Notes: generated by a model from the letters alone, not told the origin. A stretch of DNA of 47,342 bases from Pseudomonadota bacterium (GCA_030685065.1 JAUXQH010000055.1:1-47342); one strand, 5' to 3'. Shown: positions 1 through 11,096, numbered from the stretch's first letter. Made by a program: numbers and translations.

Positions 1-7
1 GTGGGGG

Positions 8-418
8 TTAGTCGGCGGCGGTGCCCGCGGCGGCGGGCGTGCCTGCGGGTGCCGGGGCTGGCGCGCCTGCGGGCGCCGGGGCTGGCGCGCCGGCAGGTGC
101 CGGGACCGGCGCGACGGCGGCCGGAGGGGCCGGCGGGGGAACCATCGCCCGCGCGACACGCCCGGAGAGGTCGACCTCGAGCACGATCCGCCCGACGGCG
201 GGAACGTCGACGTTCTGCGTGAAGAGGGTGGCTCCGAGCGGCGCGTCCCGGAACCCGAGATCGAGGCGGCCCGCGGGCAGGTCCGCGATCGTCAGGGGCG
301 TGGTGCCGGCGACCTTTCCGGCGCGCATGACGACGACGGGGCCGCCGGTCGAGCGGATCTCGAGGTCCCCGGCGAAGGCGGGGGCCAGCCACAACGCGAC
401 GGCGATCAGGACCGTCAT
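8..418 (-). CDS. secreted PEGA-like protein with PAPAG tail
   Basis: A 136-residue protein whose start is the ATG that opens a clean signal peptide (MTVLIAVALWLAPAFA, cleavage before GDLE). The signal peptide carries no Lys or Arg. Residues about 18-90 read like one PEGA domain, a small beta sandwich in surface proteins: the phrase GTTPLTIADLPAGRLDLGF is the usual 'small glycine-rich strand, then P-AG' pattern. The last 40 residues are Ala/Pro/Gly repeats (PAPAGAPA), probably an extended wall-crossing or linker tail. An upstream longer frame exists but lacks the signal peptide. It lies divergent from the lipoprotein at 645. Envelope location is inferred; function is unknown. Confidence 0.75.
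   Translation of the reverse strand: MTVLIAVALWLAPAFAGDLEIRSTGGPVVVMRAGKVAGTTPLTIADLPAGRLDLGFRDAPLGATLFTQNVDVPAVGRIVLEVDLSGRVARAMVPPPAPPAAVAPVPAPAGAPAPAPAGAPAPAPAGTPAAAGTAAD
41..112. repeat. 24-bp tandem repeat, three copies
   Basis: Three consecutive 24-base units at 41-64, 65-88 and 89-112, the third more diverged. They encode the Ala-Pro-Ala-Gly tail of the minus-strand PEGA-like protein. In-frame unit length suggests length variation by slippage without loss of frame. Confidence 0.8.
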
Positions 419-644
419 TCTTGGCAACGGGGGTGGTGCATGACGGACGGTTCTCCGAGAGCGGGGAAAGTAGCACAAGACCGGCGCCGTTCCGGGAGGC
501 GACTCCGCCGGGTGCGCCCTCCCCGTGTCCCCAGCGTGCCCCCACGCCCCGGGGCGCCTCCGCCCCAATCGCCGCTCCACCCCGTCCTGATCCCCGTGGC
601 ATCGGGCTTCTGGCGCGAGCACACATCTTGCATGGCTCCCCCTC

Positions 645-1565
645 ATGCTCCTCTCCCTCCTCGCGTGCATCGAGCCGGACAGCGTCCCGATTCGCCTCGG
701 CGAAGTCCGTCCGGTCAGCCCCACCGTCGCCCTCGCCGGCCCGTGGACCAGCGACTTCGGCAAGGACCCCGCGAGCGACCTCGGCCCCCTCGCGGTGCTC
801 GCGACCGACGAGGGCGTCGCGTTGCTCGACCAGGAGAATCGCCGTATCCTCCGCTACGACGCCGACGGGACGGCCCTCGGCGCGGTCCCCATCCCCGCGC
901 GGGCCACGCTCGACGCGGCGCAAGACGGCAGCGGTTGGGCCCTCCTCGCCTATGACCCCGGGACGATCGGCTGGTCGGCCCAGCGGATCGACGGGGCGGG
1001 CGCCCTGCTCGGGGAGGCGCGCGTATCCGGCGCCCTGGACGCGCCCTCCGGAATTTTCGTGGACGGGGACACCGTGCTGGTCGAACAAGCGCACGGTCGC
1101 ACCTACGACGTCGCGACGGGCGCGGTGTACCCCGGGCGCCCCGCGGGCGACGGGCGCTACGTGCGCGCGGAAAAGGAGGCCGCGGATCGGCTCGTGATCA
1201 CCTGGTCCGACGCGGGCGGCGGCGCGGAGCGGAGGTCGGTCATCACCCCCGATCGCACGCTCGGCAACGTGGTGGCGCTCGAGGCGCGGGGCGGCGTCAC
1301 CCTGGTCACCCTGTTCTTGTTCGAGGAGGGGCCGGCCCCCGACTACGAGATGCGCGATCCGGAGCTCCGTACGGTGCTGCTCGACGAGGAGGGCCTCCGC
1401 GTCGACGAGATCTCGCTTCCGCCCGCCGCCGAGACGGTCATCAACCGCGAGCTCGCGTTGGCGGCCGACGGCACGTTGTGGCGCATGCGAACCCACACCT
1501 ACGATGGCGTGGCCCTCGATCGGGTGGCCTTGCAGATGGCCTCGCAGAAGGGGGGGGGCCGATGA
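645..1565 (+). CDS. propeller-like lipoprotein
   Basis: 306 residues beginning MLLSLLAC, a lipobox with the modified Cys at position 8 and no charged n-region, so an unusually short lipoprotein signal. The rest contains repeated short beta-strand phrases typical of NHL/YVTN-type propellers (for example LGPLAVLATDEGVALLDQ and RRILRYDADGTALG), about 45 residues apart. No catalytic motif is seen. The stop overlaps the start of the NlpC/P60 gene by ATGA (1562-1565), so the two are translationally coupled and probably act in the same envelope process. Function unknown; fold assignment is by eye. Confidence 0.8.
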   Translation: MLLSLLACIEPDSVPIRLGEVRPVSPTVALAGPWTSDFGKDPASDLGPLAVLATDEGVALLDQENRRILRYDADGTALGAVPIPARATLDAAQDGSGWALLAYDPGTIGWSAQRIDGAGALLGEARVSGALDAPSGIFVDGDTVLVEQAHGRTYDVATGAVYPGRPAGDGRYVRAEKEAADRLVITWSDAGGGAERRSVITPDRTLGNVVALEARGGVTLVTLFLFEEGPAPDYEMRDPELRTVLLDEEGLRVDEISLPPAAETVINRELALAADGTLWRMRTHTYDGVALDRVALQMASQKGGGR

Positions 1566-3636
1566 TCGCCCTCCTGCTAGCCCCGCTGCTGGCCCTCCTG
1601 CAGGCCTTCGAGGCGCGCGCCGAGTGCCCCGAGATCATGGTCGACGAGATGATCGACTACGCCGCCTCCGGCGTCGGCTCCAACTACGTGTGGGGCGGCG
1701 GCGCGTGGAACGCCTCCAACCGCTCGTGGAGCGGCGCGGACTGTTCGGGCTTCGTCGGAAAGGTGTTCCAGGTCCCGGCCTACACCGCCACGACGACCTA
1801 CTCGCACCCCTACAGCACGTACAACTTCTACAACGAGTCGACCCACTGGAGCCGGGTGAGCCGGTCCAGCCCCGAATTGGGAGACGGCTGGGTGCGGCAC
1901 TCGAGCGGCGCCGGGCACACCGGCATCTACGATTACGGGGACAGTTGGGGCTCGCCCGTCACCTACGAGGCGATGGGCACCGCCTGGGGCATCGTGCACG
2001 GCTCGCGCACGCTCTCGTCCGAGTACGTGTTCATCCGGCGCCACCGCCTCACGGGAAGCGACGCCGACGGGGACGGGTACGGCGGCGACGATTGTGACGA
2101 CGCGAACGCCGCGGTGAACCCTGGCGCCGACGAGCTCTGCGATCGTGTCGACAACGACTGCGACGGGAGCACCGACGAGTCCTCGGCCATCGACGCCGAC
2201 ACCTGGTACCGAGACGCCGACTCCGACGGCTACGGTGACCCCGACGCCACCTCCCAGGCGTGCACCCGCCCCTCCGGCTACGTCGCGGACGATGGCGACT
2301 GTGACGATGGCGACGCCCGGGTGAACCCCGGCGCGATGGAGCTGTGCGACGCGATCGACAACAACTGCGACGCGTCGGTGGACGAGGGCTACGATCTCGA
2401 CGCGGACAGATACCGCACCTGTGACGGTGACTGCGCCGATGACGACGCCGCGCGCAACCCCGGCGCCGTCGAGATCGTGAACGCGGTCGACGACGACTGC
2501 GATTGGCGCGTGGACGAGGGGAGCCTCGGGTACGACGACGACGGGGACGGCTGGTCCGAGACCGCCGGCGACTGCGACGACGCCGACGCCTTCACGTTTC
2601 CCCGCGCGCCCGAGGCCGCGGACGGCGAGGACGACGACTGCGACGGGGCGGTCGACGAGGGGACCGCCGGGGTGGACGACGACGCGGACGGGTGGAGCGA
2701 GCAGGCTGGCGATTGTGACGACACCAACGCGGAGATCCACCCGGGCGCCGACGAGGTGGCCGACGCGCGGGACGGGGATTGCGACGGCCGGGCGGACGAG
2801 GGGACGCTGGCCTACGACGACGATGGGGACAGCTTCGTCGAGGACGCCGGCGCGCCGAACGGGGGCGACTGCGACGATCACGACCGGCTCGCGTTTCCGG
2901 GCGCCCCCGAGATCGCGGACGGGGTCGACAACGACTGCGACCTCGTGGTCGACGACGGCACGGTCGCCTTCGACGACGACGGCGACGGCTGGACCGAGCT
3001 CCAGGGCGACTGCGACGACCGCGCGGTCGGGACGCACCCGTTCGCCCAGGAGGCGGACGACGGGTTCGACCAGGACTGTGACTGGATCGCCGACAACGGC
3101 ACGCCCCGGTTCGACGACGATCACGACGGCTGGTCCGAAGACGACGGCGATTGCGACGACCTCTCCCCAGGTACGTTCCCCGGCGGAAAGGAGAGGATCG
3201 ACGGTGCGGACAACGATTGCGACGGTCGCATCGACGACGCCACCGCCGTGTTCGACGATGACGGCGACGGCTGGTCGGAAGACGATCTGGACTGCGACGA
3301 CACGCGTCCGGAGAGCTTTCCGGGAGCGGCCGAGGTCGTGGACGACCTGGACAACGACTGTGATGGCCGCGCCGACGACGAGACCGACGTGTCGGACGAC
3401 GACCTCGACGGCTGGACCGAAGAGCAGGGAGACTGCGACGACGGGGACGCCCACACGTTCCCCGGCGCCACCGAGCACACCGACGGCCGCGATGGGGACT
3501 GTGATGGCGCGGCCGAAGCTCCCGAGGGTTGGTTCTCCTCGGTCTGCGGCACGCCCGGGCTCGGACCCTCCGCGGTGGGCGGCTGGATCGGCATCGTCCT
3601 CGCCGCGGCCCTCGCGCGGCGGAGTAGGAGGGAAGC

Positions 3637-3640
<4 letters not shown>
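1562..3640 (+). CDS. NlpC/P60-type hydrolase with MopE metal-binding repeats
   Basis: 692 residues. An N-terminal signal peptide (MIALLLAPLLALLQAFEARA) is followed by an NlpC/P60-like papain-fold domain, about residues 25-165, with catalytic Cys61 in GADCSGF and His119 in GHTGIYD. This family cleaves peptidoglycan stem peptides or related amides. From about residue 167 to 655 come about eleven MopE-type motifs (DDDGDGW...GDCDD...PGA.E..DG.DNDCDG), which in this family are thought to bind calcium or copper. The C-terminus has Cys, a hydrophobic segment (GGWIGIVLAAALA) and RRSRRE, matching the MYXO-CTERM pattern for surface anchoring. The start is set by the ATGA overlap with the lipoprotein upstream, and the stop overlaps the next gene by ATGA. 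A fusion of a wall hydrolase to a long metal-binding stalk is plausible for cell-surface display. Confidence 0.85.
2060..3520 (+). repeat. tandem MopE metal-binding repeats (coding)
   Basis: About eleven units of roughly 38-45 codons inside the NlpC/P60 gene, each with the order DxDxDGW, GDCDD, PGA, DNDCDG and (D/E)xG. Units in the second half are nearly uniform while the first three have an extra YVADDGDCDDG segment. The units are diverged at DNA level, so this is old duplication and not slippage. Confidence 0.85.
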
Positions 3641-4896
<1,256 letters not shown>

Positions 4897-4922
4897 TCGC
4901 GCCTCGCTCCTACGGGCCCCTC

Positions 4923-6695
4923 CTACGGACCGAGGTGCACCGGCGGATGCGCCGGCATCGGCCCCGACTGGGTCAGCTCGGCCAGCGCTTCGGACGGCAG
5001 CGGGAACCACCGGAGCTTCTCCGCCGCCTCGGGGAGCGGCGGATCGCCCAGATCCACGCCGGGGTAGCCGCGGACGGCGTCCTCGACCACGCGGTGCGCC
5101 TCCTCGAGGTAGCTGGCGAGCGCCCACTCCGGCTCGGTGACGTGCCGCGCGCGGTAGGTGAGGGCGCCCTGCCGATAGGTGAGGTCGTGCATGCGGAGCA
5201 CCTGCGGAGGTTTCGCCGCCCGGTTCTTCCACAGCCCCGTCGTGATGTCGAAGCGGTAGTGCGGGAGCAGCTTCCAACCGTGCTCGCCCACGAAATTGAC
5301 CGCGTCGATGATGTACTGGAACACGGTCTCGGAGATGAAGTAGTTGAAGTTGACCCGCACCCAGCCGGGACGGATGCCCTCGAGCCCGCGGATGACGAGG
5401 CACTCGAACCCATCGCTTACGGCGGGGTTGATGCCGAGCAGGCGGTGGCCGTAGGGGCCCGCGCACGAGCAACCGCCGCGCGCCTGGATGCCGAACAGAT
5501 CGTTCAGCAGGGCGACGACGAAGGTGTGGTGCAGGTTCACGTCGCGGTGGCGCACGATGAAGCTGACGATGGAGAGGCGCCACGCGGTGTGGCTCCCGAG
5601 CACCCGGATGTTCGGGTTCTGCGCCCAGGATTCGATGGCCCGGTGGATGAACGCGCTCTCCCTCTCGCGGATGGTCTCCGCGCCGACGGCTTCCTTGAGC
5701 TGGAACACGAGGCCCGCGCGGATCGACTCGATGATCGCGGGGGTGCCGCCCTCCTCGCGACGCTCGGGCTTCTTGACGTAGCTGTGATGCTCGTCCGTGA
5801 CGAAGGACACCGTGCCGCCGCCCGGCATGCTCGGGACCTCGTTCTGGAAGAGGCTCCGCTTCGCCACGAGGATGCCCGGCGTGCCGGGGCCGCCGATGAA
5901 CTTGTGGGGCGAGAGGAAGATGGCGTCCTTGTAGACGAGGTCCCCGTCGGGGCTGTCGTCCCGCATGTTCATCTCGATCTTGACGTACGGCCCGGCGGCC
6001 GCGAAGTCCCAGAACGAGAGCGCGCCGTGCTTGTGGAGCAGCGCTGACACCGCGCGGGTGTTGGTCCCGATGCCGGTCACGTTGCTCGCGGCGGAGAAGC
6101 TGCCGATCTTGAGCGGGCGATCCGCGTGGGCCAGGAGCTCGGCCTCGAGCTGGGCGATGTCGATCCGGCCGTCACAGTCCTCGTGGATCGTGATCACGTC
6201 CGCGAGGGACTCGCGCCAGGGGAGCTCGTTGCTGTGGTGCTCGTAGGGCCCGATGAACACCACCGGTCGTTCGGACGCAGGGATGTTCTGCCGCAGGTCG
6301 TAGCGCTTGTCGAGGTCCTTGGGGATGCGGATGTTCAGGATGTCGATGAGCTTGTTGATCGCCGCGGTGGCACCGGATCCGCAGAAGATCACGCAGTCGT
6401 CGTCGCCACCGCCCACTGCCTTCTTGATGATCTCTCTCGCGTCCTCGCGAAAGCGCGTGGTCTGGAGGCCCGTGCCCGAGGTCTCCGTGTGGGTGTTCGC
6501 ATACAGCGGCATCACCTCGTTCCGGATGAAGTCCTCGATGAACGTCAAGGAGCGGCCGGAGGCCGTGTAGTCGGCGTAGGTGACGCGCCGCGGGCCGTAC
6601 GGCCCTTCGAGCACGCGATCGTCGCCGATGATCGACGCGCGGATGGTCTCGATCAGGCGCTGGTGTTCCAAGTGGACCGGCAAGATGGCTGTCAC
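4923..6695 (-). CDS. class V aminotransferase-fold PLP enzyme (cysteine desulfurase-like)
   Basis: 590 residues, GTG start with GGAG five bases upstream. The fold-type I PLP residues are clear: His153-154 (cofactor stacking), SFWD with Asp230, and the Schiff-base Lys265 in SPHKFIGG. A Cys-rich loop, RGGCSCAGPYGH near residue 400, sits where cysteine desulfurases and selenocysteine lyases carry their catalytic Cys. The last 110 residues extend beyond the normal 400-residue family length and are not recognised. No Suf/Isc, tRNA-thiolation or selenium gene is adjacent, so the substrate is open. Cytoplasmic, no signal peptide. It could equally be an isopenicillin-N-epimerase-type enzyme of the same fold. 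Confidence 0.85.
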   Translation of the reverse strand: MTAILPVHLEHQRLIETIRASIIGDDRVLEGPYGPRRVTYADYTASGRSLTFIEDFIRNEVMPLYANTHTETSGTGLQTTRFREDAREIIKKAVGGGDDDCVIFCGSGATAAINKLIDILNIRIPKDLDKRYDLRQNIPASERPVVFIGPYEHHSNELPWRESLADVITIHEDCDGRIDIAQLEAELLAHADRPLKIGSFSAASNVTGIGTNTRAVSALLHKHGALSFWDFAAAGPYVKIEMNMRDDSPDGDLVYKDAIFLSPHKFIGGPGTPGILVAKRSLFQNEVPSMPGGGTVSFVTDEHHSYVKKPERREEGGTPAIIESIRAGLVFQLKEAVGAETIRERESAFIHRAIESWAQNPNIRVLGSHTAWRLSIVSFIVRHRDVNLHHTFVVALLNDLFGIQARGGCSCAGPYGHRLLGINPAVSDGFECLVIRGLEGIRPGWVRVNFNYFISETVFQYIIDAVNFVGEHGWKLLPHYRFDITTGLWKNRAAKPPQVLRMHDLTYRQGALTYRARHVTEPEWALASYLEEAHRVVEDAVRGYPGVDLGDPPLPEAAEKLRWFPLPSEALAELTQSGPMPAHPPVHLGP

Positions 6696-6759
6696 CAGGA
6701 CTCCGCGTTCGCGCCCGGCCCTAACCCACGGTCAGGGGGAGCGGGCCCTCGCGACAGTC

Positions 6760-8346
6760 TCAGTACATGCGCCCCACCGAGAGCCCCGCGCCCCAGCCGG
6801 GACCCTGGTCCAGCCAGCCGCCGTGCACCTCCACGACCGCGAGCCAGCGCCGCTCGATCCGGATCTGCGCGCCCGTGGACACGCGCGCCCCGAACGCGAC
6901 CGGCACGTACAGCTCGGGGCCGGCCGCCACGAACGGAGCCACGTCCCACGAGGGGGCCCACCGGACGCCGAGGCTCGCGTGGTACAGCTGCTGGTCGACC
7001 CAGCCCGCGTACAGGTTGTAGGGGGCGTCGGCGCGCGCGAGGCCCAGGCGGCCCTCCAGATCGAGGGGCCCGCCGGCGATCCGGCCGATGCGCCAGGCCC
7101 CGCCGAGGTCGACCGTGGCGTGGTGGTGGGCCATCATGCCGGCGTAGCCGAGGTGGAGCCCGACGCGGAAGCGCGTCGGCTGGGTGTCGGGCCGGGCGAG
7201 CACGGGGCCTCCGTCCAGCGAGAAGCGGCCGAGCGTGGGATCGAACCACATCACGCGGAGGCGCTCCTCGGTCGACGAGGCGTGGTCGCGGGCGTCCTCG
7301 TCGAGGACGACGACCTCCTCCGCGTAGGTGCTCGGGATGCCATCCCCGTGGTCGACCCGCTCGCCGTCCGCCGCCGCGGGACGGAGGGGGTCGGCGGGGC
7401 CGACGGTGGGGGAGGGGGCCGCCGCCACCACCGAGGTGTCCACCCGGAGGAGCCGGAGCGCGGCGAGGTCGTGCCGCTGGGCCCAGTCGGAGAGCAGGCT
7501 GGTGAGCTCGGGCGGGCCCTGGAGGGAGTCGAACGCCTCGTCGATGCGCGCGTGGAGCCAGGCCGCTGTCTCCGTGGGCGAGAAGACGGCGGTGACGCCG
7601 AGAGTGCGGCCGGCGAGCACGGGCACTTCCCCCTGCCAGCTCCGCACCGAGCCATCTCGTGTCGCGACGATGCGGTGGTTCCCCGGCAGGAGGCTCACGC
7701 GCGTCGCTTCGTCACCCGATGCGGTGACGCCGGCGGAGACCCCGTCGATCGACCAGCGCGTGCCGGGGGGCCCGGACAACGCCAGCGTGCCCTCGCCGCC
7801 GACCAGGAGCTTGCGGCGCTCGTCGGCCCAGGCCCGCAAGATCGGAACGCCGCTGGGAGTGGCCTCGCCGTAGGGCGGGATCTTCACCTCCTGCCCCTGC
7901 GCGATCGCGGCTGCCTGGCGGAAGCTGTACTCGTGCCCGCGATCGTCTCCCAACACGACGGCCGCGGCGCCGTCGAGGAACCAGAGGGTGAAGAGGGTCT
8001 GCGTGTTGACGTCGCCGCGCACGGACGCGAGCGAGGCCTTGGCGTCGAGGATCGCGGCCCGAACGGCCGACCAGCGGTTCTTCGCGGCCGCGGCTTCGGC
8101 GGTGGTGACGGCGGTGACCAGCGCGGCGCGGGTGTCCGAGCCGCCGGTCCAGCCGCCGTTGTCGCGCTCGAGCAGCAGATCCAGCCGCACGATCGGCATG
8201 TCTCCGAGGCCCTGCGCGCGTGTGACCCAGGCGGCGGCCTCCTCGCAGGAGTCGTCGACCGGACACACGAGCACGCCGAGCGACTCCACGTCGAGCGGCA
8301 CCTCGGAGACCACGCCGGCGAGCGCGGCGGAGACGAACAGCAGCAT
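6760..8346 (-). CDS. envelope protein with PEGA-like and beta-barrel-like domains
   Basis: 528 residues from the ATG that opens a short signal peptide (MLLFVSAALAG). The first 190 residues are helical and unrecognised. A PEGA-like segment (GPPGTRWSIDGVSAG...LLPGNHRIVA, about residues 200-265) is followed by a helical stretch. The last 130 residues (from about FRVGLHLGYAG) alternate short polar and aromatic strands and end in VGRMY, as in small outer-membrane barrels. A TACCAT box lies six bases before the ATG, with no Shine-Dalgarno site. It is 64 bases upstream of the PLP enzyme on the same strand. Outer-membrane or periplasmic role is inferred; specific function unknown. Confidence 0.75.
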   Translation of the reverse strand: MLLFVSAALAGVVSEVPLDVESLGVLVCPVDDSCEEAAAWVTRAQGLGDMPIVRLDLLLERDNGGWTGGSDTRAALVTAVTTAEAAAAKNRWSAVRAAILDAKASLASVRGDVNTQTLFTLWFLDGAAAVVLGDDRGHEYSFRQAAAIAQGQEVKIPPYGEATPSGVPILRAWADERRKLLVGGEGTLALSGPPGTRWSIDGVSAGVTASGDEATRVSLLPGNHRIVATRDGSVRSWQGEVPVLAGRTLGVTAVFSPTETAAWLHARIDEAFDSLQGPPELTSLLSDWAQRHDLAALRLLRVDTSVVAAAPSPTVGPADPLRPAAADGERVDHGDGIPSTYAEEVVVLDEDARDHASSTEERLRVMWFDPTLGRFSLDGGPVLARPDTQPTRFRVGLHLGYAGMMAHHHATVDLGGAWRIGRIAGGPLDLEGRLGLARADAPYNLYAGWVDQQLYHASLGVRWAPSWDVAPFVAAGPELYVPVAFGARVSTGAQIRIERRWLAVVEVHGGWLDQGPGWGAGLSVGRMY

Positions 8347-8352
8347 GCGCGG

Positions 8353-8358
8353 ATGGTA
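8353..8358 (-). promoter_or_regulatory. candidate -10 box for a leaderless transcript
   Basis: Minus-strand TACCAT followed by exactly six bases and then the ATG at 8346. With normal -10 to start-site spacing, transcription would begin on or next to the A of the ATG. No ribosome-binding sequence precedes the gene. Confidence 0.45.
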
Positions 8359-8534
8359 CCGCGTCCGCGCTCCCCGTCGCGGTTCGGCACCGCGCACCGG
8401 TCGTCCCCGAGCCCGTCTCGCACATCGTCGGGCAGGTGCTGGAATCCGCGCGGCCCCGTCCCGGGCGGGCGGGCCGCGGGGCGCCCCGATGTAAAGAAAT
8501 CGTGCGGTACGTGCGCCTCCGCCGTTCGGAGCAA

Positions 8535-9518
8535 ATGATGTCGCGCCAGATGACCCTCGCGCTCCTCCTCCACCTCCTCGCGGCCCACGCCGCCGCCGCC
8601 GTGCCGGTGCGGCTCCCCGCGCAGGAGCGCGTCGCGGATTGGCAGGAGGCCTTGACGATCGCGGGGCTCGCGGTGGGCGTGCCGGGTGAGGGGCCCTGGG
8701 TCGACGTGAGCGCGGGCCCCACCGCCTGGACCGTGCGCGTCCGGGACCTCGATGGCGTGGTGCACGTCACGCCCGTCGCGCCGCCCCTGTCGGAGCAGGA
8801 TCGCGAGGATGTGGCCATGCTCGCGGCCAGCCTCCTCCAGCCGGTGGCCGTGCCGAGCCCGGTGAAGGCGCCCGTGAAGGTGATGGCGCCGGTGCGGACC
8901 CCGCCTCCCGTCGTCCCGCCGCCCGTCCCCGTCCCCGAGCCCGAGCCGGTTCCCCCCGCCCCGGTGCCCGTGCCCGAGCCGGCCCCGGCGCCCGTGGTGG
9001 CCCCGGCCCGCGCCACGTTTCAGCCGCGGGTCGGGCTGGCCGTCGAGCTTCGGCCGTGGTCCACGCCCACCGGAATCGTGTGGGCCGAGCTCCAGCGCGT
9101 GGCGGACACCCCGCTCCGCCCCTCCCTCGGCGGATCCCTCGCGGCCCCCGCGGATCTTCCCCAGATCGCGGGAGATGTCCGCTACTGGTCCGGAGAGGTG
9201 TGGGTGGGGGCCTGGTATGCGGCGCCGTCACCGATTCGCTTCGACTTCGGCGCCACGCTCGGGGTGGCGGGGCGCAGCTTTTCGAAGGACGGCGAGCCGG
9301 TCGGGTTGGCCTGGATTCCCGTGTTCTCGTCCCGCGTGGAGGTGCCCCTCCAGGTGGCTCCGGGGCTCGTGATCGAGCCCGGGGTGCACATGCAGCTCGA
9401 CGCGCGCCAGATCCACCTCGCGTCGATCCAGAACGACACCTCCAATCGCTTCGGTGATTGGAGCGCGCGGGTTGGGATCGCGCTCCGCCCGGTCCCCAGA
9501 AAACCACCGAAATCGTGA
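8535..9518 (+). CDS. secreted protein with Pro-rich linker and barrel-like C-terminus
   Basis: 327 residues from ATGATG preceded by CGGAG at 8526-8530. The longer upstream frame is not used because the signal peptide (MTLALLLHLLAAHAAAA) begins here; ATG 8538 or 8550 are alternatives. Residues about 20-110 form a small domain, then a Pro/Val/Glu linker (VPEPEPVPPAP) of about 45 residues, then about 150 residues of alternating beta strands (FDFGATLGVAG, FSSRVEVPLQVAPGLVIEPG) like an outer-membrane barrel. It lies just upstream of the sigma/anti-sigma pair and ends 34 bases before it. Function unknown. Confidence 0.75.
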   Translation: MMSRQMTLALLLHLLAAHAAAAVPVRLPAQERVADWQEALTIAGLAVGVPGEGPWVDVSAGPTAWTVRVRDLDGVVHVTPVAPPLSEQDREDVAMLAASLLQPVAVPSPVKAPVKVMAPVRTPPPVVPPPVPVPEPEPVPPAPVPVPEPAPAPVVAPARATFQPRVGLAVELRPWSTPTGIVWAELQRVADTPLRPSLGGSLAAPADLPQIAGDVRYWSGEVWVGAWYAAPSPIRFDFGATLGVAGRSFSKDGEPVGLAWIPVFSSRVEVPLQVAPGLVIEPGVHMQLDARQIHLASIQNDTSNRFGDWSARVGIALRPVPRKPPKS

Positions 9519-9552
9519 TCCGATCCACGATGTCGCGGCATCAACGGGATCG

Positions 9553-10110
9553 ATGGACCACCTGGTCAACCCCATGAAGCTCACGACAGTACGCGGCGGG
9601 ACGGACGATAGCGATCGTCTGCTCGCCGAGTGGCTGCCCGCCGTGGTGCGTTGGTGCTCCCACCTCGGCGGCGCCAGCGTCGACCCGGAGGATGCCGCGC
9701 ACGACGTGTTCATCGTGGCGCTCCGTCGGATGGACCACCTGTATGACCCCTCGCACACGGCCGCCTGGCTGTTCGGGATCACCCGCCGCGTGCTCGCCCA
9801 GCACCGGCGCCGCGCCTGGGTTCGCCGCTGGGTCCCCGGGATGAGCGTCGAGAGGCCGGACCCGGCACGCGGCCCGGCGGCCCTGGTCTCGATGAGCCAG
9901 ACATCGGAGCGCGTGCGCTCCGTGCTCGACCAGCTCCCGCTGGCCGAACGGCAGGTCTTGTTGTTGTGCCTCGTGGAGGAGCGCTCGGACCGTGAGGTCG
10001 CGGAGATGCTCGACATCCCCCACGGGACGGTAAAAAGCCGGATGCGGCGCGCTCGCGCGCGGTTCCTGGCGGTCGCGGAGCGAGCCGGGCTCGCCTTGGA
10101 GGACGAATGA
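9553..10110 (+). CDS. ECF-type RNA polymerase sigma factor
   Basis: 185 residues if started at ATG 9553; ATG 9574 would also leave both domains intact. Region sigma-2 is at about residues 20-90 (DPEDAAHDVFIVALRR and AAWLFGITRRVL) and sigma-4 at about 120-175 (LPLAERQVLLLCLVEERSDREVAEML, then GTVKSRMRRAR as the recognition helix). It would direct core polymerase to its own regulon. Its stop overlaps the ATG of the FecR-type gene by four bases, the usual arrangement for a sigma factor and its membrane partner. The upstream 34-base gap leaves little room for a separate promoter, so it may be transcribed with the gene at 8535. Confidence 0.9.
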   Translation: MDHLVNPMKLTTVRGGTDDSDRLLAEWLPAVVRWCSHLGGASVDPEDAAHDVFIVALRRMDHLYDPSHTAAWLFGITRRVLAQHRRRAWVRRWVPGMSVERPDPARGPAALVSMSQTSERVRSVLDQLPLAERQVLLLCLVEERSDREVAEMLDIPHGTVKSRMRRARARFLAVAERAGLALEDE

Positions 10111-11093
10111 GGGTCGAAGACGAGGAGATCCGTGACGACGCCCGTGTCGCTCGCGCGTTGCAGTCCCTCCCCGGCAGCTCGCCGGCGTCCCTGCAGCGCG
10201 TCCGCGCGCGGATCGCCTTCACGCGCGCGCGTTCTCTCGGGGAGCGGCTTGAGGACCGGCGCGCGGGCGCGGGGTCCCGTGACTTTCCTCGTTGGCGTGG
10301 CCTCCGCCTCATCGCCATGGGCGCGGCCGCGGGCACGCTCGCCGCGGCGGGCCTGCAGGTCGCGCGCGTCTCCCTGGAGCCTGTCGGGCCCACGCCCGTC
10401 GCGTTGGCGAGCACGCTCGGGTCCAGCCAGGGGTGGGAGATCCACACGTCGATCCCCAACGTGGCGTTGAGCTTCGACGGGACCGGCACCGTCGAGGGCC
10501 AGTCGGACGCCCCGCAGATCAAGTGGGACAGCGGCCTCATCAACGTCGAGGTCACGCCCGAGAGGGACGTGCGGCTCGCCTTGTTCACCCGCGAGGCGGA
10601 GGTTCGCGTGGTGGGCACGGGCTTCACCGTCCTGCGCGACTCCCTCGGCACCCGGATCGACGTGCGTCACGGTCGGGTCGAGGTGGATTGCGGCGAGGAC
10701 GCCACGGTCGCGTTGGAGGCGGGGGACGGCCTCCTCTGTCTGCCCCAATCGGCGGCCGGCCTCCTGGGCCGCGCGCGCGCCCTCCAGGCCGCGGGCGCCC
10801 CCTCGGCGGACGCGCTCGCCGCCCTCGACCGTGGCCTCGCCATCGTCGGTCCCCAGGCCGCGGTGCGGGACGAGCTGGTGGTCCGTCGTATCCGCGCGCT
10901 GTTCGATCTCTCCCGACACGGAGAGGTGATCGACGCCGCGCGCGCCTACACCGCCAGCGGCGGCGGCGGCCGGCAGTCCGACGTCGAGAAGATCGCGGCC
11001 GCGTCCGCCTCGGTGCTCGGCGGCTGCGCGGTCGCGGCGCCGTGGCTGCTCGACGCCGGCGCCAACGCCGTGGCGGCGTGCGAGGGGGGGTAG
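10107..11093 (+). CDS. FecR-type transmembrane regulator of the ECF sigma factor
   Basis: 328 residues. Cytoplasmic N-terminus of about 60 residues, one membrane span at about 66-83 (LRLIAMGAAAGTLAAAGL), then a periplasmic FecR domain at about 115-200 (VRLALFTREAEVRVVGTGFTV...VRHGRVEVDCGE). FecR proteins relay envelope signals to an ECF sigma factor and often act as its anti-sigma. The last 120 residues are helical and TPR-like. Start fixed by the ATGA overlap with the sigma gene. No zinc anti-sigma HxxxCxxC motif is seen in the N-terminus. No TonB receptor is adjacent, so this is not a standard FecIRA iron system. Confidence 0.85.
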   Translation: MRVEDEEIRDDARVARALQSLPGSSPASLQRVRARIAFTRARSLGERLEDRRAGAGSRDFPRWRGLRLIAMGAAAGTLAAAGLQVARVSLEPVGPTPVALASTLGSSQGWEIHTSIPNVALSFDGTGTVEGQSDAPQIKWDSGLINVEVTPERDVRLALFTREAEVRVVGTGFTVLRDSLGTRIDVRHGRVEVDCGEDATVALEAGDGLLCLPQSAAGLLGRARALQAAGAPSADALAALDRGLAIVGPQAAVRDELVVRRIRALFDLSRHGEVIDAARAYTASGGGGRQSDVEKIAAASASVLGGCAVAAPWLLDAGANAVAACEGG

Positions 11094-11096
11094 GGG

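Noticed and set aside
4923..6695. PLP enzyme as SufS/IscS for Fe-S assembly
   Set aside because: No suf, isc or scaffold gene is adjacent, and the length and C-terminal extension do not match SufS or IscS.
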